Source: Bacillota bacterium
GTDB lineage: Bacteria; Bacillota_I; Bacilli_A; Acholeplasmatales; UBA5453
Length of the DNA: 14,607 nt
Direction: 5' to 3'
Assembly: GCA_023436805.1 (NCBI GenBank)
Contig: JAEZHT010000081.1
Location: forward strand, 1-14,607
Shown here: in pieces, positions 12,895 through 14,607 of the stretch
How positions within the stretch are numbered: position 1 is the first letter of the stretch
How the letters are laid out: every line of letters starts with the position of its first letter
Translations under genes and position numbers: made by a program
The notes under the pieces: generated by a model
What the model was told of the DNA's origin: nothing
Database searches by the model: none
The model's input: the letters and a program-made list of their open reading frames with translations, nothing else

Positions 12895-14607
12895 TTACAT
12901 CTTTCCAAACGAGGTGTAATCCCCATAATAGTTTAAATAGCGACAGCCATTATATGGGTCATTTGCGAGTTCAATGATTCTTTCTTCTAATGCTGGAATT
13001 TGGCCATTTGATGCGTTTATAAAGTCATGTAAATCATTTGCAATATCTGTTAAACGTTGTTTTAGACCGCCCAAACGGTGGCTATGATGTTCAAATCCGA
13101 ACGGTTTATTTTCCATATGCCATTGTTTGTAAAAGGCTTGATAAAATTGTTCGATTTTTCTTATAATACTTGGTATTTCTTGGTAAGTAATGTCTATTAA
13201 AGTATCCATGTTCTTTGTATCATAAGCGTGTTTAAGTCGAATACTCAAGGTCGATTTTAAACTTAAAATATCACATAGATGATACAGCGTATTAAAGATG
13301 TATTGGAAAGAACTATCTACTTTCGCGTCCATTTTGAGGATGCGTTTGTATGACTTGTAATATTGATCATAACTGGGGTGTAGCTTTTGATTATACAAAC
13401 CTAAAAATGGATCTTCATAGAGGAGATACTTTGAAGGATTCACAGGGATGGCTGGTTGATCTTTATATAATCGGTTGGGTAGATCTAAGTCTAACCACTG
13501 CCCATAAGATAGACCTGTAAGTATCGATAATATGTTATCTACATGTAATCGATCATCACCGTTGATTTGTTGGATGATATATAACAATCCTGGTAGTATA
13601 GAGAATTGTGACGCTTCACCGCCATTGTCACCCCAAGCGGTAACGATGAAATCTTCGATGTGATAATCTTTCGCCGCTTCGATAGCAAGTGACATGGTTC
13701 GCATCGTCACGTCATTGCTTGGAGCGAAACCAATCCACTTCCATGCACCACCGGCATACCCATAATTTTTGCTTAATTGACTCAATGCTTTGAATTTACC
13801 TTGATACTTCTGTATGTCGGTTTGATAGTAATCCCAATAAATCAGCTTCATATTTTGAGGGATTTTTGACTTGATTTCATCACTGAATTCGATGTCGTCA
13901 TTGAAATAATGTCCACCAACTAAATGGAAGAACATATCCGCCCACATTGCTGGTTTATAGTCATATTTGACACAAAGCGCATTCACTTTTTCGAGGTGAT
14001 TAAACATAATCTTTATACGGTCTTGGTACCCATATTTTTGGAGGTATTTCCCTAGACCCAACATCCATGCTTCATCCATACCGATGTTGATTTCTCTGCT
14101 TCTAAAGACTTTCTTGGTGGTTTTTAACATGTTTTCAATCAGTTCATATGTTCTTGGTTCGCCAACCAACAAAATATCATCGATGTCTTTAATTGATGTA
14201 TATTCCCAATGTTTAAACACCGATGCTAAGTGAGCAAGTGTCTGAATGTAAGGGATAATTTCAAAATCAAGATTGGCTGCAAAATCATCCAATCGTTTGA
14301 GTTCGGCTTGGGTATATCTGCCGCGCATGTAGCCGAATTTCGGTTCGTTATCGACTTCAAACACATCTTCTAAATAAAGGCCTAGATAGTTATATCCAAA
14401 TAAGGATAACATAAGGATATATTTTTCCAATGTTTCAATCTTTGGTACAGCCATTCTAGCGACATCCAACATTAGCCCAACGCGTTTAAATGCGCGTGTT
14501 TGATCATAGGTGTATGTGGATTTAGGATTGGATAACAAAATCCCAATCGCTGTCAAAGCATCATTCAAGTTGTGATAGTGAATCGATACTTGAGCTTCAA
14601 TCTTATC
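12895..14607 (-). CDS. GH20 beta-N-acetylhexosaminidase (5' end outside window)
   Basis: This glycoside hydrolase family 20 enzyme should release terminal beta-linked N-acetylglucosamine or N-acetylgalactosamine by substrate-assisted catalysis. The catalytic Asp-Glu pair is in INIGMDEAWMLGLGKYL (codons at 14076-14071). The typical substrate-site aromatic and acidic segments follow: PAMWADMFFH, LIYWDYY, GGAWKWIGFAPSND and TAWGDNGGE. A helical C-terminal region of some 200 residues follows, as in the GcnA-like group. The motif has Asn where His is usual (HxGxDE). The frame is open to the right edge (570 codons). A TTG at 14568 could be read as a start, but 13 in-frame codons precede it and family members are around 620 residues, so the gene is almost certainly truncated by the window. 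Signal peptide status is unknown. Confidence 0.92.
   Translation of the reverse strand, partial: DKIEAQVSIHYHNLNDALTAIGILLSNPKSTYTYDQTRAFKRVGLMLDVARMAVPKIETLEKYILMLSLFGYNYLGLYLEDVFEVDNEPKFGYMRGRYTQAELKRLDDFAANLDFEIIPYIQTLAHLASVFKHWEYTSIKDIDDILLVGEPRTYELIENMLKTTKKVFRSREINIGMDEAWMLGLGKYLQKYGYQDRIKIMFNHLEKVNALCVKYDYKPAMWADMFFHLVGGHYFNDDIEFSDEIKSKIPQNMKLIYWDYYQTDIQKYQGKFKALSQLSKNYGYAGGAWKWIGFAPSNDVTMRTMSLAIEAAKDYHIEDFIVTAWGDNGGEASQFSILPGLLYIIQQINGDDRLHVDNILSILTGLSYGQWLDLDLPNRLYKDQPAIPVNPSKYLLYEDPFLGLYNQKLHPSYDQYYKSYKRILKMDAKVDSSFQYIFNTLYHLCDILSLKSTLSIRLKHAYDTKNMDTLIDITYQEIPSIIRKIEQFYQAFYKQWHMENKPFGFEHHSHRLGGLKQRLTDIANDLHDFINASNGQIPALEERIIELANDPYNGCRYLNYYGDYTSFGKM

Noticed and set aside
14568..14607. 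TTG at 14568 as the real start of the GH20 gene
   Set aside because: The frame stays open upstream to the edge, no clear ribosome-binding site precedes the TTG, and the family is longer, so truncation by the window is more likely.

Overview
The window carries 18 protein genes and no RNA genes other than regulatory leaders. It looks like a chromosomal segment of a low-G+C Gram-positive bacterium, most likely a mollicute of the Acholeplasma type or a close relative. The evidence is: Bacillus-like gene order; tightly packed, overlapping genes; strong Shine-Dalgarno sequences; compact enzymes that have lost zinc modules (a methionyl-tRNA synthetase of 518 residues, a Cys-free delta-prime clamp-loader subunit); and a T-box riboswitch. 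UGG is used for Trp and UGA appears to be a stop (ricT ends in TGA just inside the next gene), so this is not a Mycoplasma/Spiroplasma-type code. The exact taxon cannot be settled from the sequence alone.

Layout. Positions 1-11394 are one long minus-strand run, read right to left: ecfA1-ecfA2-ecfT (energy-coupling module of a vitamin/metal ECF transporter), truA, tmk, holB, ricT, a trmN6-like methyltransferase, a small TerB-like protein, rsmI, [promoter plus Met T-box], metG, a YitT-family membrane protein, [promoter plus leader hairpin], rplM and rpsI (cut by the left edge). Most junctions overlap or are separated by only a few bases. Internal starts are visible before metG and rplM, and an extended -10 promoter precedes ecfA1.

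The run joins two neighbourhoods known from Bacillus subtilis: ecfA1-ecfA2-ecfT-truA-rplM-rpsI, and tmk-holB-ricT-yabB-rsmI-metG. The second block (plus yitT) sits between truA and rplM, where B. subtilis has a direct junction.

From 11395 to 11513 lies a divergent promoter region. Plus-strand trxA and trxB follow, ending in a bidirectional terminator at about 12674-12709. The TrxB-like protein keeps its FAD motif and CxxC but lacks the usual NADPH-binding motifs, which makes it the most interesting protein here. On the minus strand again are a small conserved-looking protein of 60 residues and a GH20 beta-N-acetylhexosaminidase whose N-terminus runs off the right edge.

The genes cover translation (L13, S9, MetRS, RsmI, TrmN6-like, TruA), DNA precursors and replication (Tmk, HolB), micronutrient uptake (ECF), thiol redox (TrxA/TrxB-like) and amino-sugar scavenging (GH20). 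No mobile element, CRISPR array, tRNA or rRNA was seen, and I do not see a wholly new multi-gene system. The notable points are the unusual TrxB-like reductase, the EcfT with two apparent extra membrane helices, the block insertion between truA and rplM, and several regulatory structures.
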